From: Mycolicibacterium elephantis DSM 44368 | Lineage (GTDB): Bacteria; Actinomycetota; Actinomycetes; Mycobacteriales; Mycobacteriaceae | Length of the DNA: 34,118 nt | Assembly: GCF_004014805.1 (NCBI RefSeq) | Contig: NZ_ATDN01000033.1 | Span: 1 to 34,118, forward strand | Reading direction: 5' to 3' | Shown: positions 15,458 through 22,724 of the stretch, in pieces | How the letters are laid out: each line of letters begins with the position of its first letter | Numbering within the stretch: the first letter of the stretch is position 1 | Notes under the pieces: model-generated | The model's database searches: none | What the model was told of the DNA's origin: nothing | The model's input: the letters and a program-made list of their open reading frames with translations, nothing else | Made by a program: the position numbers and the translations under genes

Positions 15458-16594
15458 TTACAGCGGCTTGAAGGGGTTGACCGCGAACTGGATCACCCGG
15501 TACGGCGTGCCGCCACGCGGGCCGGTGTTCCACTGGCTGACAAAGACTCTCACCTCGTCAAGCGTGGAGCCCGGAGAGATGTAGCCGCCGTACGGCTGGG
15601 CCAGACGGTTGTTCTCCGGCGGGCCGAGGTGCTCCACCGGCGTCGGCCACTCGGTGGCGACCACGACGGTCGTCACCGGCGCCGTGCCCAGCTGCGTCGG
15701 GTCGTTGGCGACCCGCATTTCCATGTTGCCGGTGGTGGCGTTGAAGTACGACAGCACCGTCTTGCCGTCGATCATGCGGATGCTCATCTCGCCGATCTGA
15801 TCGGGCCACAGCGGTGTCGGCGGATGTCCCCAGCCCCGCGTCGACGACCATCCCTGCCAGCTGTCACGGTCGGTGAAGCTTTCCGGAGGAACCCGGTACA
15901 GCACGACCGGTGAGGTGCGGTCGAAGTTGTTGGCGACGATGTAGACGAAGCCGCTCGGCGAGTCCGGTTTGGGGATCGGGTCGTAGTAGCCGCTGATCTG
16001 CGACTGCCGCCACTGCTGATACTCCGCCGGCCGCTCCGACCCCGGCACCGTCTGCCAATTGCCATGTCCCGGTTCGGCTTTCACCAGCCGAGAGGTCTGC
16101 GGATCCAGGTCGCGCACCGTGGTGACCATCATGTAGTTCTCGCGATTGATCTGCACGACACCGGCGGGCAGTTGGGATGCGCCCGGCGGTGTCGGATCCG
16201 CCAGCAGCGGCTTGTCCGTGCCGGTGACACCGACGTATTGCACGCCGCGGCCGTCGTTGATGGACTCGGTGTCAACGTGCAACGCGATCGGTGAGTACCA
16301 GCCGCCGTAGCCGACGCCTTGGCCCGCGAAGCTGTCCCCACACACCTGCAGGATGCCGCTGGGGAACTCCATGAACTCGCACAGGTCGGTGGCGCCGATA
16401 CCGTAATCCCTTGTCGGCGTGCCTGTTCCGGCGGTCGGTCCGATGCGAATCACCTGGCCGGGAGCCAGCGGCGGCAGCACCGGGCCGGGAATGGGCGCGG
16501 GCTGCGCGTGCGAAACCGCGCATGACGATGCGGCCACCAAGCCAACCAACGCGAGTAGTGCCGAGCCGACTCGGCGGCGCACGCCCATCTCCAT
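15458..16594 (-). CDS. Secreted DUF4185 domain protein
   Basis: 378 residues from ATG 16594. The N-terminus is a signal peptide (GVRRRVGSALLALVGLVAA, then SSCAVSHAQP). A cysteine in ASSC could be a weak lipobox, otherwise cleavage after SHA fits. The mature part has repeated beta-rich segments typical of DUF4185, a predicted five-bladed propeller-like fold: FGYGG-like GVGYGGWYSPIALH, GFVYIVANNFDRTSP, GEMSIRMIDGKTVLSYFN and the C-terminal VRVFVSQWNTGPRGGTPYRV. Mycobacterial DUF4185 proteins are exported; some relatives have been linked to envelope glycan turnover, but I cannot assign an activity here. An earlier in-frame GTG at 16615 abuts GGAG and is possible. Positionally it corresponds to Rv3707c. 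Confidence 0.8.
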   Translation of the reverse strand: MEMGVRRRVGSALLALVGLVAASSCAVSHAQPAPIPGPVLPPLAPGQVIRIGPTAGTGTPTRDYGIGATDLCEFMEFPSGILQVCGDSFAGQGVGYGGWYSPIALHVDTESINDGRGVQYVGVTGTDKPLLADPTPPGASQLPAGVVQINRENYMMVTTVRDLDPQTSRLVKAEPGHGNWQTVPGSERPAEYQQWRQSQISGYYDPIPKPDSPSGFVYIVANNFDRTSPVVLYRVPPESFTDRDSWQGWSSTRGWGHPPTPLWPDQIGEMSIRMIDGKTVLSYFNATTGNMEMRVANDPTQLGTAPVTTVVVATEWPTPVEHLGPPENNRLAQPYGGYISPGSTLDEVRVFVSQWNTGPRGGTPYRVIQFAVNPFKPL

Positions 16595-16687
16595 TCCGAT
16601 CGACAGCGTAACCACCTCCGGCAGGAGATGGGCGCCGAGTCACGAACTCGACAGGTGGCCGGGCCACAGCCCGCCGTGAGCGAGCGC

Positions 16688-16729
16688 CGAGATCGACGAA
16701 ATGGCGAAAACTACTCGCACTTTTCCGCC
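16688..16729. repeat. Degenerate half-copy of an intergenic palindromic repeat
   Basis: CGAGATCGACGA at the left end and CTTTTCCGCC at the right end match the repeat at 25862-25903 base for base, with GGCG and CTCG blocks also shared (about 31 of 42 positions). The complementary right arm of the palindrome is missing here. It lies in the gap of about 170 bp between asd and the DUF4185 gene, where nothing else was recognised. Confidence 0.5.
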
Positions 16730-16762
16730 CGAATGTCCCTTTGGGCGTATTGCCTGGGCGAA

Positions 16763-17803
16763 TTACAGCTCGGCGGCCACCAGCTCGGCGATCTGGATCG
16801 TGTTGAGCGCCGCGCCTTTTCGCAGGTTGTCGCCCGACACGAACAGCGCCAGCCCACGGCCGTCGGGCACGCCCGGGTCCTGGCGGATGCGCCCGACCAA
16901 CGTGACGTCGACACCGGCAGCGGCCAGCGGCGTCGGCACGTCGACCAGCTTGACCCCCGGCGCACCGGACAGCAGCTCCGAGGCGCGCTCGACCGAGAGC
17001 GGCCGGCTGAACTCGGCGTTGATCGACAACGAGTGCCCCGTGTACACCGGCACCCGCACACAGGTGCCGCTGACCGCGAGGTCGGGAATGCCGAGGATCT
17101 TGCGGCTCTCGTTGCGCAGCTTCTGGTCCTCGTCGGTCTCCCCGGAGCCGTCGTCGACGTAAGAACCCGCCAACGGCACCACGTTGAACGCGATCGGCGC
17201 GACGTACGTGTCCGGCGCCGGGAAGTCCACCGCCCCGCCGTCGTGCACCAGGTCGCGGCTGCCGGAGATGACCGCCTGCGCCTGACCGTAGAGCTCTTCG
17301 ACACCGGCCAGCCCGCTGCCCGAGACCGCCTGGTAGGTCGAGGCGATCATCCGCACCAGCCCGGCTTCGTCGTGCAACGGCTTGAGCACCGGCATCGCGG
17401 CCATCGTGGTGCAGTTCGGGTTGGCGATGATGTTCTTCGCCAGCTTCACGCCCCGCACATCGCGGGCGAAGTTGACCTCGCTGACCACCAGCGGCACGTC
17501 CGGGTCCTTGCGCCAGGCCGAGGAGTTGTCGATGACGACCGCGCCCGCCTCCGCGAACCGCGGCGCCTGCACCCGCGACATCGTCGCGCCCGCGGAGAAC
17601 AGCGCGATGTCCAGGCCGGACGGATCCGCCGTCGCAGCGTCCTCGACCTCGATCTCCTGGCCGCGGAACGGCAGCTTCTTGCCCTGTGAGCGCGCCGAGG
17701 CGAAGAACCGCACGCTGGTCGCGGGGAATTCACGCTGCTCGAGCAGGGTGCGCATGACCTGGCCGACCTGGCCCGTCGCGCCGACCACACCGATCGACAC
17801 CAT
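16763..17803 (-). CDS. asd: Aspartate-semialdehyde dehydrogenase
   Basis: 346 residues. It reduces aspartyl phosphate to aspartate semialdehyde with NADPH, at the branch point to diaminopimelate/lysine, methionine, threonine and isoleucine. The NADP-binding loop is GATGQVG at 8-14, the catalytic cysteine is Cys131 in ANPNCTTMAA, and the substrate/acid-base histidine is in YTGHSLSIN. The ATG at 17803 follows a GGGAGCAGT ribosome site. It lies 32 bp downstream of ask on the same strand, the classic ask-asd operon. All family landmarks are intact. Confidence 0.97.
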   Translation of the reverse strand: MVSIGVVGATGQVGQVMRTLLEQREFPATSVRFFASARSQGKKLPFRGQEIEVEDAATADPSGLDIALFSAGATMSRVQAPRFAEAGAVVIDNSSAWRKDPDVPLVVSEVNFARDVRGVKLAKNIIANPNCTTMAAMPVLKPLHDEAGLVRMIASTYQAVSGSGLAGVEELYGQAQAVISGSRDLVHDGGAVDFPAPDTYVAPIAFNVVPLAGSYVDDGSGETDEDQKLRNESRKILGIPDLAVSGTCVRVPVYTGHSLSINAEFSRPLSVERASELLSGAPGVKLVDVPTPLAAAGVDVTLVGRIRQDPGVPDGRGLALFVSGDNLRKGAALNTIQIAELVAAEL

Positions 17804-17835
17804 CTACTGCTCCCGTCGCTGCGCTCGCCCCACAG

Positions 17836-18354
17836 TTACCGCCCCGTTCCCGCGTAGACCATGGCCTGCTCGTCGCCGCCCAGGCCGAACGCCTCGTGCA
17901 GCGCCGACACCGCCTTGTCCAGCTCGGTGTCCTTGATCAGCACCGAGATGCGGATCTCGGAGGTGGAGATCAGTTCGATGTTGACCCCGACCTTGGCCAG
18001 CGTCTCGCAGAACTTCGCGGTGACCCCGGGATGGCTCTTCATCCCCGCCCCGACCAACGACACCTTGCCGATGTGGTCGTCATAGAGCACCTTGGTGAAA
18101 CCGATCTCCTTCTGCAGCGCGGCCAGCGTCTCCACCGCGAGCGGGCCGTAATCGCGCGGGCAGGTGAACGTGATGTCGGTTTTGCCGTCCTCGACCTTGG
18201 AGATGTTCTGCAGCACCATGTCGATGTTGATGTCGGCGTCGGCGACGGCGCGGAACACCTTGGCGGCGTAACCGGGCACGTCGGGGATGCCGACCACGGT
18301 GACCTTGGCCTCGCTGCGGTCGTGGGCGACTCCGGTCAGGATGGCGTCTTCCAT
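17836..18354 (-). CDS. ask: Aspartokinase beta subunit from in-frame internal start
   Basis: 172 residues, identical to the C-terminus of the alpha subunit. The internal ATG at 18354 opens MEDAILTGVAHDRSEAKV, the same place where the C. glutamicum beta subunit begins (MEEAVLTGV, from memory). A good ribosome site, AGAGGAC, lies 6-7 nt upstream within the alpha coding sequence. The product consists only of ACT domains, which in the alpha2beta2 enzyme bind lysine and threonine. Its presence is inferred from homology and the embedded ribosome site. Confidence 0.75.
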   Translation of the reverse strand: MEDAILTGVAHDRSEAKVTVVGIPDVPGYAAKVFRAVADADINIDMVLQNISKVEDGKTDITFTCPRDYGPLAVETLAALQKEIGFTKVLYDDHIGKVSLVGAGMKSHPGVTAKFCETLAKVGVNIELISTSEIRISVLIKDTELDKAVSALHEAFGLGGDEQAMVYAGTGR

Positions 18355-19101
18355 GGGAATGTCCTCTATCGATCCGGTCACCAGCGTGCCGGGTTTGTCC
18401 GAGTACGACGACCGGACGTGGATGGGAACGTTGTAGCGGCGGGCGTATTCCACGCAGCGCAGCACCAGCACCTTGGCCCCGCACGCGGCCATCTCCAGCA
18501 TCTCCTCGAAGCTGATCTGGTCGAGGTGGCGCGCGTTGGACACGATGCGCGGATCGGCGGTGAAGATGCCGTCGACGTCGCTGTAGATCTCGCAGACGTC
18601 GGCGTCGAGCGCGGCCGCCAGTGCGACCGCGGTGGTGTCCGAGCCGCCGCGGCCCAGCGTGGTGACGTCCTTGCTGTCCTGGCTGACGCCCTGAAACCCG
18701 GCGACCAGCACGATCTGCCCCTCGTCCAGCGCGGAGCGCAGCCGCCCGGGTGTGACGTCGATGATCTTGGCTTTGCCGTGCACGCTGGTGGTGATCACGC
18801 CGGCCTGCGACCCGGTGAACGAGCGGGCCTGCGCGCCAAGGGAGTCGATGGCCATCGCGACCAGCGCGTTGGAGATGCGCTCCCCGGCGGTCAACAGCAT
18901 GTCCATCTCGCGGGCCGGCGGCGCCGGGCACACCTGCCTGGCCAGATCCAGCAGGTCGTCGGTGGTGTCGCCCATGGCCGAGCACACCACGACGACGTCG
19001 TTGCCGGCCTTCTTGGTCTCCACGATGCGCTCGGCGACGCGACGGATCCGCTCGGCGTCCGACAGCGAGGATCCGCCGTATTTCTGCACGACGAGCGCCA
19101 C
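17836..19101 (-). CDS. ask: Aspartokinase, alpha subunit (full length)
   Basis: 421 residues. It phosphorylates aspartate, the first step toward lysine, methionine, threonine and diaminopimelate. The kinase domain carries KYGGSSL at 7-13, the TAGERISNALVAMAI segment and TTLGRGGSDTTAVALA. Two C-terminal ACT domains follow from about residue 260; in relatives they mediate feedback inhibition by lysine and threonine. Translation starts at GTG 19101 with an AAAGG site 10 nt upstream. As in Corynebacterium and Mycobacterium, the same frame contains an internal start for the regulatory beta subunit. It is followed by asd. Confidence 0.96.
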   Translation of the reverse strand: MALVVQKYGGSSLSDAERIRRVAERIVETKKAGNDVVVVCSAMGDTTDDLLDLARQVCPAPPAREMDMLLTAGERISNALVAMAIDSLGAQARSFTGSQAGVITTSVHGKAKIIDVTPGRLRSALDEGQIVLVAGFQGVSQDSKDVTTLGRGGSDTTAVALAAALDADVCEIYSDVDGIFTADPRIVSNARHLDQISFEEMLEMAACGAKVLVLRCVEYARRYNVPIHVRSSYSDKPGTLVTGSIEDIPMEDAILTGVAHDRSEAKVTVVGIPDVPGYAAKVFRAVADADINIDMVLQNISKVEDGKTDITFTCPRDYGPLAVETLAALQKEIGFTKVLYDDHIGKVSLVGAGMKSHPGVTAKFCETLAKVGVNIELISTSEIRISVLIKDTELDKAVSALHEAFGLGGDEQAMVYAGTGR

Positions 19102-19210
19102 TGAACAAACCTTTCGAAGTTCGGGGGGAGAATCTCACCCAGGATATCGGTTGATCGAAACCGGATTTACCCGCCGGTAGCGGCGCCGCCCCCAGCCCGA
19201 ATGCCGGTGG

Positions 19211-20194
19211 CTACGCCACCGACAGAAACGCGAACGGTTCAGCAGCCTCGAATTTCGCGCTGGCGTCCCCGGCGTACACGGTTTTCTCGCCGTCGCCGAG
19301 GTTCAGCCGCTTCGTCGGCGCGCCCTCGGAGAAGTCGAGGTTGGCCAACTCGACCCAGAACGTGTTGGGCGAGAGCGCCGACTCGAAGAAGTAGCGCAGC
19401 GACGTGTGGTCGACGGCCGTGCGCCACCGGGTCGAGGAGATGTTGGGTTCGTCGGGGGTGGTGATGCCGTACGGCACGGAGACGTTGCGCACCACGCTCA
19501 TCACCACCGCGACCGCCTCCAGCGGGTCGGCGGTCTTGGGCACCGCGTCGATGTAGAACGCCGCCCGCACGAACCGGTCGGCGGCGCGGTTGGTGCCGGG
19601 CAGCATCACGGTTCCGCCGATCTGCTCCCAGTACTCGGTGATCGCGAGCTGTTTGGAGAAGATCGGCGAGTTCGTCATCACCTGGTACTGGCGGCCGTGG
19701 TGGATGACCTGCTCGCCGTCGATGTACTCGACGATCGCGCTGTCGCCGGTGGCGTCGGACATGGCCAGGTGCAGGGTGGCCAACCGGTGCTGACCGGGCA
19801 CCTCGGCCGTCACCACCCGCAGCGGCGTGGCGGTGAGCGCTGCGACGGCCTCGGCGACGGTGGCGAAGTTGTCCAGCACGTACTGCGCCCACAACGACAG
19901 CGCGACGGCGGGCCGGTCCCCGGTGTTGGACGGGTACTCGGACTCGGCCAGCCACAGCAGGTTGGCGGCCAGCCCGGCCTCGTTGACGCCGTCGGTGGTG
20001 CAGATGTCGTATCCGCTGGCCACCACGCTGCCGTACTTGGCCGTCCACGTCGCCGAATCGGGCCCGGCCTGCCCGGTGCGCGTCACCCCTCGGGGCAGCG
20101 CCCACAGGTTGGTCCCGATCTCGTACTTCCAATCCATCGACCGGCCCGTGACGATCCGTTCGCCGGTACCGAGATAAACCACTCGAGTGCACAC
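19211..20194 (-). CDS. Linear amide C-N hydrolase (choloylglycine hydrolase / penicillin V acylase family)
   Basis: 327 residues, Ntn-hydrolase fold. Choosing GTG 20194 makes the nucleophile Cys2 (MCTRVVYLG), exposed by Met removal, with an AAGG site 8 nt upstream. An in-frame GTG at 20203 would leave a three-residue propeptide. The other family catalytic positions are present: Arg and Asp in GRSMDW (16 and 19 residues after the Cys), Asn in DGVNEAGLAANLL, Asn in VMTNSPIFSKQ and Arg in SSTRWRTAVD. Members hydrolyse amide bonds of bile salts, penicillin V or acyl-homoserine lactones; which one applies here cannot be read from the sequence. No signal peptide is seen. It lies just downstream of the small membrane-protein gene on the same strand (22 bp). 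Confidence 0.88.
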   Translation of the reverse strand: MCTRVVYLGTGERIVTGRSMDWKYEIGTNLWALPRGVTRTGQAGPDSATWTAKYGSVVASGYDICTTDGVNEAGLAANLLWLAESEYPSNTGDRPAVALSLWAQYVLDNFATVAEAVAALTATPLRVVTAEVPGQHRLATLHLAMSDATGDSAIVEYIDGEQVIHHGRQYQVMTNSPIFSKQLAITEYWEQIGGTVMLPGTNRAADRFVRAAFYIDAVPKTADPLEAVAVVMSVVRNVSVPYGITTPDEPNISSTRWRTAVDHTSLRYFFESALSPNTFWVELANLDFSEGAPTKRLNLGDGEKTVYAGDASAKFEAAEPFAFLSVA

Positions 20195-20216
20195 ACTGGT
20201 CACCTTATGGCCGGCG

Positions 20217-20672
20217 TCAGCCGGCGCACGCCTCGGACAGGTGCGCGAGTTTCTGGCTGATCTGCGCGTTGATCGCGGTCATCTCGTAGAACGTCGGCGG
20301 GGCGGGCGCACCCGGCGCCCGGGATTCGGCTTCGGCACGCACCTTGGACATCTTGCGGACGAACTCGTCGGCGAGGTTGGCCAACTGTGAGCTGGTCCAC
20401 TCCAGATCGGGTGCGCTTCGGCTGACCTTCTGGGCGCGTTCGGCCAGCCCGTCGGCCCACGCCCGGTACGCCGTCTCTTCGGCCAGGGTCGGCAGGCCCT
20501 CACCCTCACTGGACTTCGACTCGATGAGGGCGGCCTGAGATTGGTTGAACTGCAACAACTCTCGCACCGCGTCGCACTCGGCCGGCGGACGGTTGAACAT
20601 GCTGTAGACCAGCGCGACGATCACCGCCACCACCACCCCGATGGCGATCCACCACCGTCGATCAAGCTTCAC
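20217..20672 (-). CDS. Small single-pass membrane protein, unknown function
   Basis: 151 residues from GTG 20672. A basic N-terminus (MKLDRRWW) precedes one membrane helix (about 8-25, IAIGVVVAVIVALVYSMF). The exterior domain is predicted to be mostly helical and rich in Ala, Glu and Lys (SQLANLADEFVRKMSKVRAE, then MTAINAQISQKLAHLSEAC). It has two cysteines, AECDAV near 33 and SEACAG at the C-terminus, which could form a disulfide. I do not recognise the family beyond a mycobacterial-type membrane-anchored hypothetical. A TAGAGT box 7 nt upstream suggests a leaderless transcript, divergent from leuA. The hydrolase gene follows 22 bp downstream, so the two are probably cotranscribed. Confidence 0.72.
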   Translation of the reverse strand: MKLDRRWWIAIGVVVAVIVALVYSMFNRPPAECDAVRELLQFNQSQAALIESKSSEGEGLPTLAEETAYRAWADGLAERAQKVSRSAPDLEWTSSQLANLADEFVRKMSKVRAEAESRAPGAPAPPTFYEMTAINAQISQKLAHLSEACAG

Positions 20673-20679
20673 CGCCTGA

Positions 20680-20685
20680 ACTCTA
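20680..20685 (-). promoter_or_regulatory. -10 box for the leaderless membrane-protein gene
   Basis: On the minus strand TAGAGT lies 7 nt before GTG 20672, with no Shine-Dalgarno sequence between. The hexamer is the same as the leuA leader -10 box on the opposite strand, about 60 bp away. Confidence 0.55.
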
Positions 20686-20742
20686 ACGATCGCCGTCGGC
20701 CGGTGGCATCACCAGGGGTTTTCTCAGCGCCCGCCGGCTTGA

Positions 20743-20748
20743 TAGAGT
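20743..20748 (+). promoter_or_regulatory. -10 box of the leuA leader transcript
   Basis: TAGAGT matches TANNNT and lies 6 nt before the GTG at 20755, placing the transcription start at the first base of the leader peptide codon. No strong -35 hexamer is visible, as is common in mycobacteria. Confidence 0.65.
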
Positions 20749-20754
20749 GGCCGG

Positions 20755-20796
20755 GTGCAGCGGGTGCTCCTCCTCGGCAGCCGCGACGGGGTCTGA
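20755..20796 (+). CDS. leuL: Leucine leader peptide (leaderless)
   Basis: A 13-codon frame (GTG...TGA) encodes MQRVLLLGSRDGV, with three consecutive CTC leucine codons at 20767-20775. It starts 6 nt after a -10 box and lies 81 nt upstream of leuA. Runs of regulatory codons just before a biosynthetic gene are the signature of attenuation peptides; leuA attenuation is known in other actinobacteria. The symbol is given by analogy. It is too short for ordinary gene finders. Confidence 0.78.
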   Translation: MQRVLLLGSRDGV

Positions 20797-20873
20797 TCCA
20801 GACCGGCTTCCCGTCGCGGGTGTTCGCGCTGCGCCGGTCGATTGTCGACTTTCCCCTCAATCCCGGAGCACCT
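20762..20873 (+). promoter_or_regulatory. leuA attenuator: nested stem-loops and Leu-codon / Shine-Dalgarno pairing
   Basis: Three structures can be drawn. Stem 1 pairs 20781-20790 (CCGCGACGGG) perfectly with 20810-20819 and encloses the small hairpin GTCTG/CAGAC around the leader stop. A minor hairpin is GTCGA/TCGAC at 20837-20849. The leader segment GGTGCTCC at 20763-20770, which covers the Val and first Leu codons, is the exact complement of GGAGCACC at 20865-20872; the latter contains the leuA ribosome site GGAG. A G-U pair extends this to 9 bp. A ribosome stalled at the Leu codons would keep the leuA ribosome site free. There is no T-tract, so control of translation, or Rho-dependent termination, is more likely than an intrinsic terminator. 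Confidence 0.6.
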
Positions 20874-20877
20874 CATC

Positions 20878-22719
20878 GTGACTACTTTCTCGAAGACTTC
20901 TTTCGATTCACCTGACGCTTTCACGTCGGCACGTTCCATCACCAAGCCCGCCGGCCCACCCAATCCCGGCCAGCCCCCCTGGAACACCCAGCGCGGCTCG
21001 TCGATGCCGGTACACCGCTACCGCAGCTTCGCCGACGAGGTGCCGGGCGGGAGCCCGGCGTCAGGCCCAGCGACCATTCCGTTTGACCGCACCTGGCCCG
21101 ACCGGGTGATCGACGAGGCGCCGCTGTGGTGCGCGGTGGATCTGCGCGACGGCAACCAGGCGCTGATCGACCCGATGAGCCCGGCCCGCAAGCGCCGCAT
21201 GTTCGACCTGCTGGTGCGGATGGGCTACAAGGAGATCGAGGTCGGTTTCCCGTCGGCCAGCCAGACCGACTTCGACTTCGTGCGCGAGATCATCGAGCAG
21301 GGCGCGATCCCCGACGACGTCACCATCCAGGTGTTGACGCAATGCCGCCCGGAGCTGATCGAGCGCACGTTCGAGGCCTGCGAGGGCGCCCCGCGGGTGA
21401 TCGTGCACTTCTACAACTCGACGTCGATCCTGCAGCGCAGGGTGGTGTTCAAGGCCGACCGCGAAGCCGTCAAGGCCATCGCCGTCGACGGGGCGCGCAA
21501 GTGCGTCGAGGAGGCCAAGAAGTATCCCGGCACGCTGTGGCGCTACGAGTACTCCCCGGAGTCCTACACCGGCACCGAGCTGGTGTACGCCAAGGAGGTC
21601 TGCGACGCGGTCGGCGACGTGCTGGAGCCCACCCCGGACTGGCCGCTGATCGTCAACCTGCCCGCAACCGTCGAGATGGCCACCCCGAACGTCTACGCCG
21701 ACTCGATCGAGTGGATGAGCCGCAACCTGAAGCGGCGTGACAGCATCGTGCTGTCGCTGCACCCGCACAACGACCGCGGAACCGCCGTCGCCGCAGCGGA
21801 ATTGGGTTATGCGGCCGGCGCCGACCGGATCGAGGGCTGCCTGTTCGGCAACGGTGAGCGCACCGGCAACGTCTGCCTGGTGACGCTGGGAATGAACCTG
21901 TTCTCCCGCGGCGTCGACCCGCAGATCGACTTCTCGAACATCGACGAGATCCGCCGCACCGTCGAGTACTGCAACCAGCTGCCGGTGCACGAACGTCACC
22001 CCTACGGCGGCGATCTGGTCTACACCGCGTTCTCCGGCAGCCATCAGGACGCCATCAACAAGGGCCTGGACGCGATGAAGGTATCCGCCGATGAGCAGGA
22101 CGCCGACGTCGACGACATCTTGTGGCAGGTGCCGTACCTGCCGATCGATCCGCGCGACGTCGGGCGCACCTACGAGGCCGTCATCCGGGTGAACTCGCAG
22201 TCCGGCAAGGGCGGGGTGGCCTACATCATGAAGGCCGACCACGGCCTGGCGCTGCCGCGGCGGCTGCAGGTGGAGTTCTCCCAGTCGATCCAGAAGATCA
22301 CCGACGGCGAGGGCGGCGAGGTGTCGCCGAAGGAGATGTGGGACGTCTTCTTCGAGGAGTACCTGGCGCCGACGCGGCCGCTGGAACGGATCCGGCAGAA
22401 GGTGACGGCCGCCGAGTTCGACGGCGGCACCGACACCGTCGAGGCGGTCGTCTCTGTCGACGGCGTCGAGCACGAGATCGTCGGCACCGGCAACGGTCCG
22501 CTCGCGGCGTTCGTCGACGCGCTAGCCACGATCGGCATCCACGTCAACGTGCTGGACTACTCCGAACACGCCATGTCCTCCGGCGAAGAGGCCAAGGCCG
22601 CCGCCTACGTCGAGGCGTCGATCGGCGACACCACGGTGTGGGGCGTGGGGATCGCGACCTCGATCACCACGGCGTCACTGCGCGCGGTGGTGTCGGCGGT
22701 GAACCGGGCCGCACGCTGA
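20878..22719 (+). CDS. leuA: 2-isopropylmalate synthase
   Basis: 613 residues, the long actinobacterial LeuA form. It condenses 2-ketoisovalerate with acetyl-CoA, the first step of leucine synthesis. The TIM-barrel active site shows Arg90/Asp91 in AVDLRDGNQALIDPM and the metal histidines in SLHPHNDRGTA, with GSHQDAINKG further on. The C-terminal third is the leucine-binding regulatory domain, ending VWGVGIATSITTASLRAVVS. GTG 20878 (MTTFSKTSF) is preferred because GGAG lies 9 nt upstream and because it corresponds to the M. tuberculosis start. The in-frame tandem repeat that expands the regulatory domain in M. tuberculosis LeuA is absent; YVEASIGDTTVWGVG runs straight through. It is followed after 5 bp by the convergent dnaQ-like gene. 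Confidence 0.97.
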   Translation: MTTFSKTSFDSPDAFTSARSITKPAGPPNPGQPPWNTQRGSSMPVHRYRSFADEVPGGSPASGPATIPFDRTWPDRVIDEAPLWCAVDLRDGNQALIDPMSPARKRRMFDLLVRMGYKEIEVGFPSASQTDFDFVREIIEQGAIPDDVTIQVLTQCRPELIERTFEACEGAPRVIVHFYNSTSILQRRVVFKADREAVKAIAVDGARKCVEEAKKYPGTLWRYEYSPESYTGTELVYAKEVCDAVGDVLEPTPDWPLIVNLPATVEMATPNVYADSIEWMSRNLKRRDSIVLSLHPHNDRGTAVAAAELGYAAGADRIEGCLFGNGERTGNVCLVTLGMNLFSRGVDPQIDFSNIDEIRRTVEYCNQLPVHERHPYGGDLVYTAFSGSHQDAINKGLDAMKVSADEQDADVDDILWQVPYLPIDPRDVGRTYEAVIRVNSQSGKGGVAYIMKADHGLALPRRLQVEFSQSIQKITDGEGGEVSPKEMWDVFFEEYLAPTRPLERIRQKVTAAEFDGGTDTVEAVVSVDGVEHEIVGTGNGPLAAFVDALATIGIHVNVLDYSEHAMSSGEEAKAAAYVEASIGDTTVWGVGIATSITTASLRAVVSAVNRAAR

Positions 22720-22724
22720 CCCGG

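Noticed and set aside
16652..16670. Short hairpin GTGGC-CGG-GCCAC downstream of the DUF4185 start region
   Set aside because: Five-base stem in GC-rich DNA, not positioned after any stop codon; expected by chance.
17896..19104. 402-codon plus-strand frame opposite ask
   Set aside because: Same reason: antisense shadow of a well-conserved gene, no recognisable domain.
21061..22473. 470-codon minus-strand frame opposite leuA
   Set aside because: Composition (His/Val/Asp/Arg-rich, no family motif) is typical of the antisense of a high-GC coding sequence; leuA on the plus strand is unambiguous.
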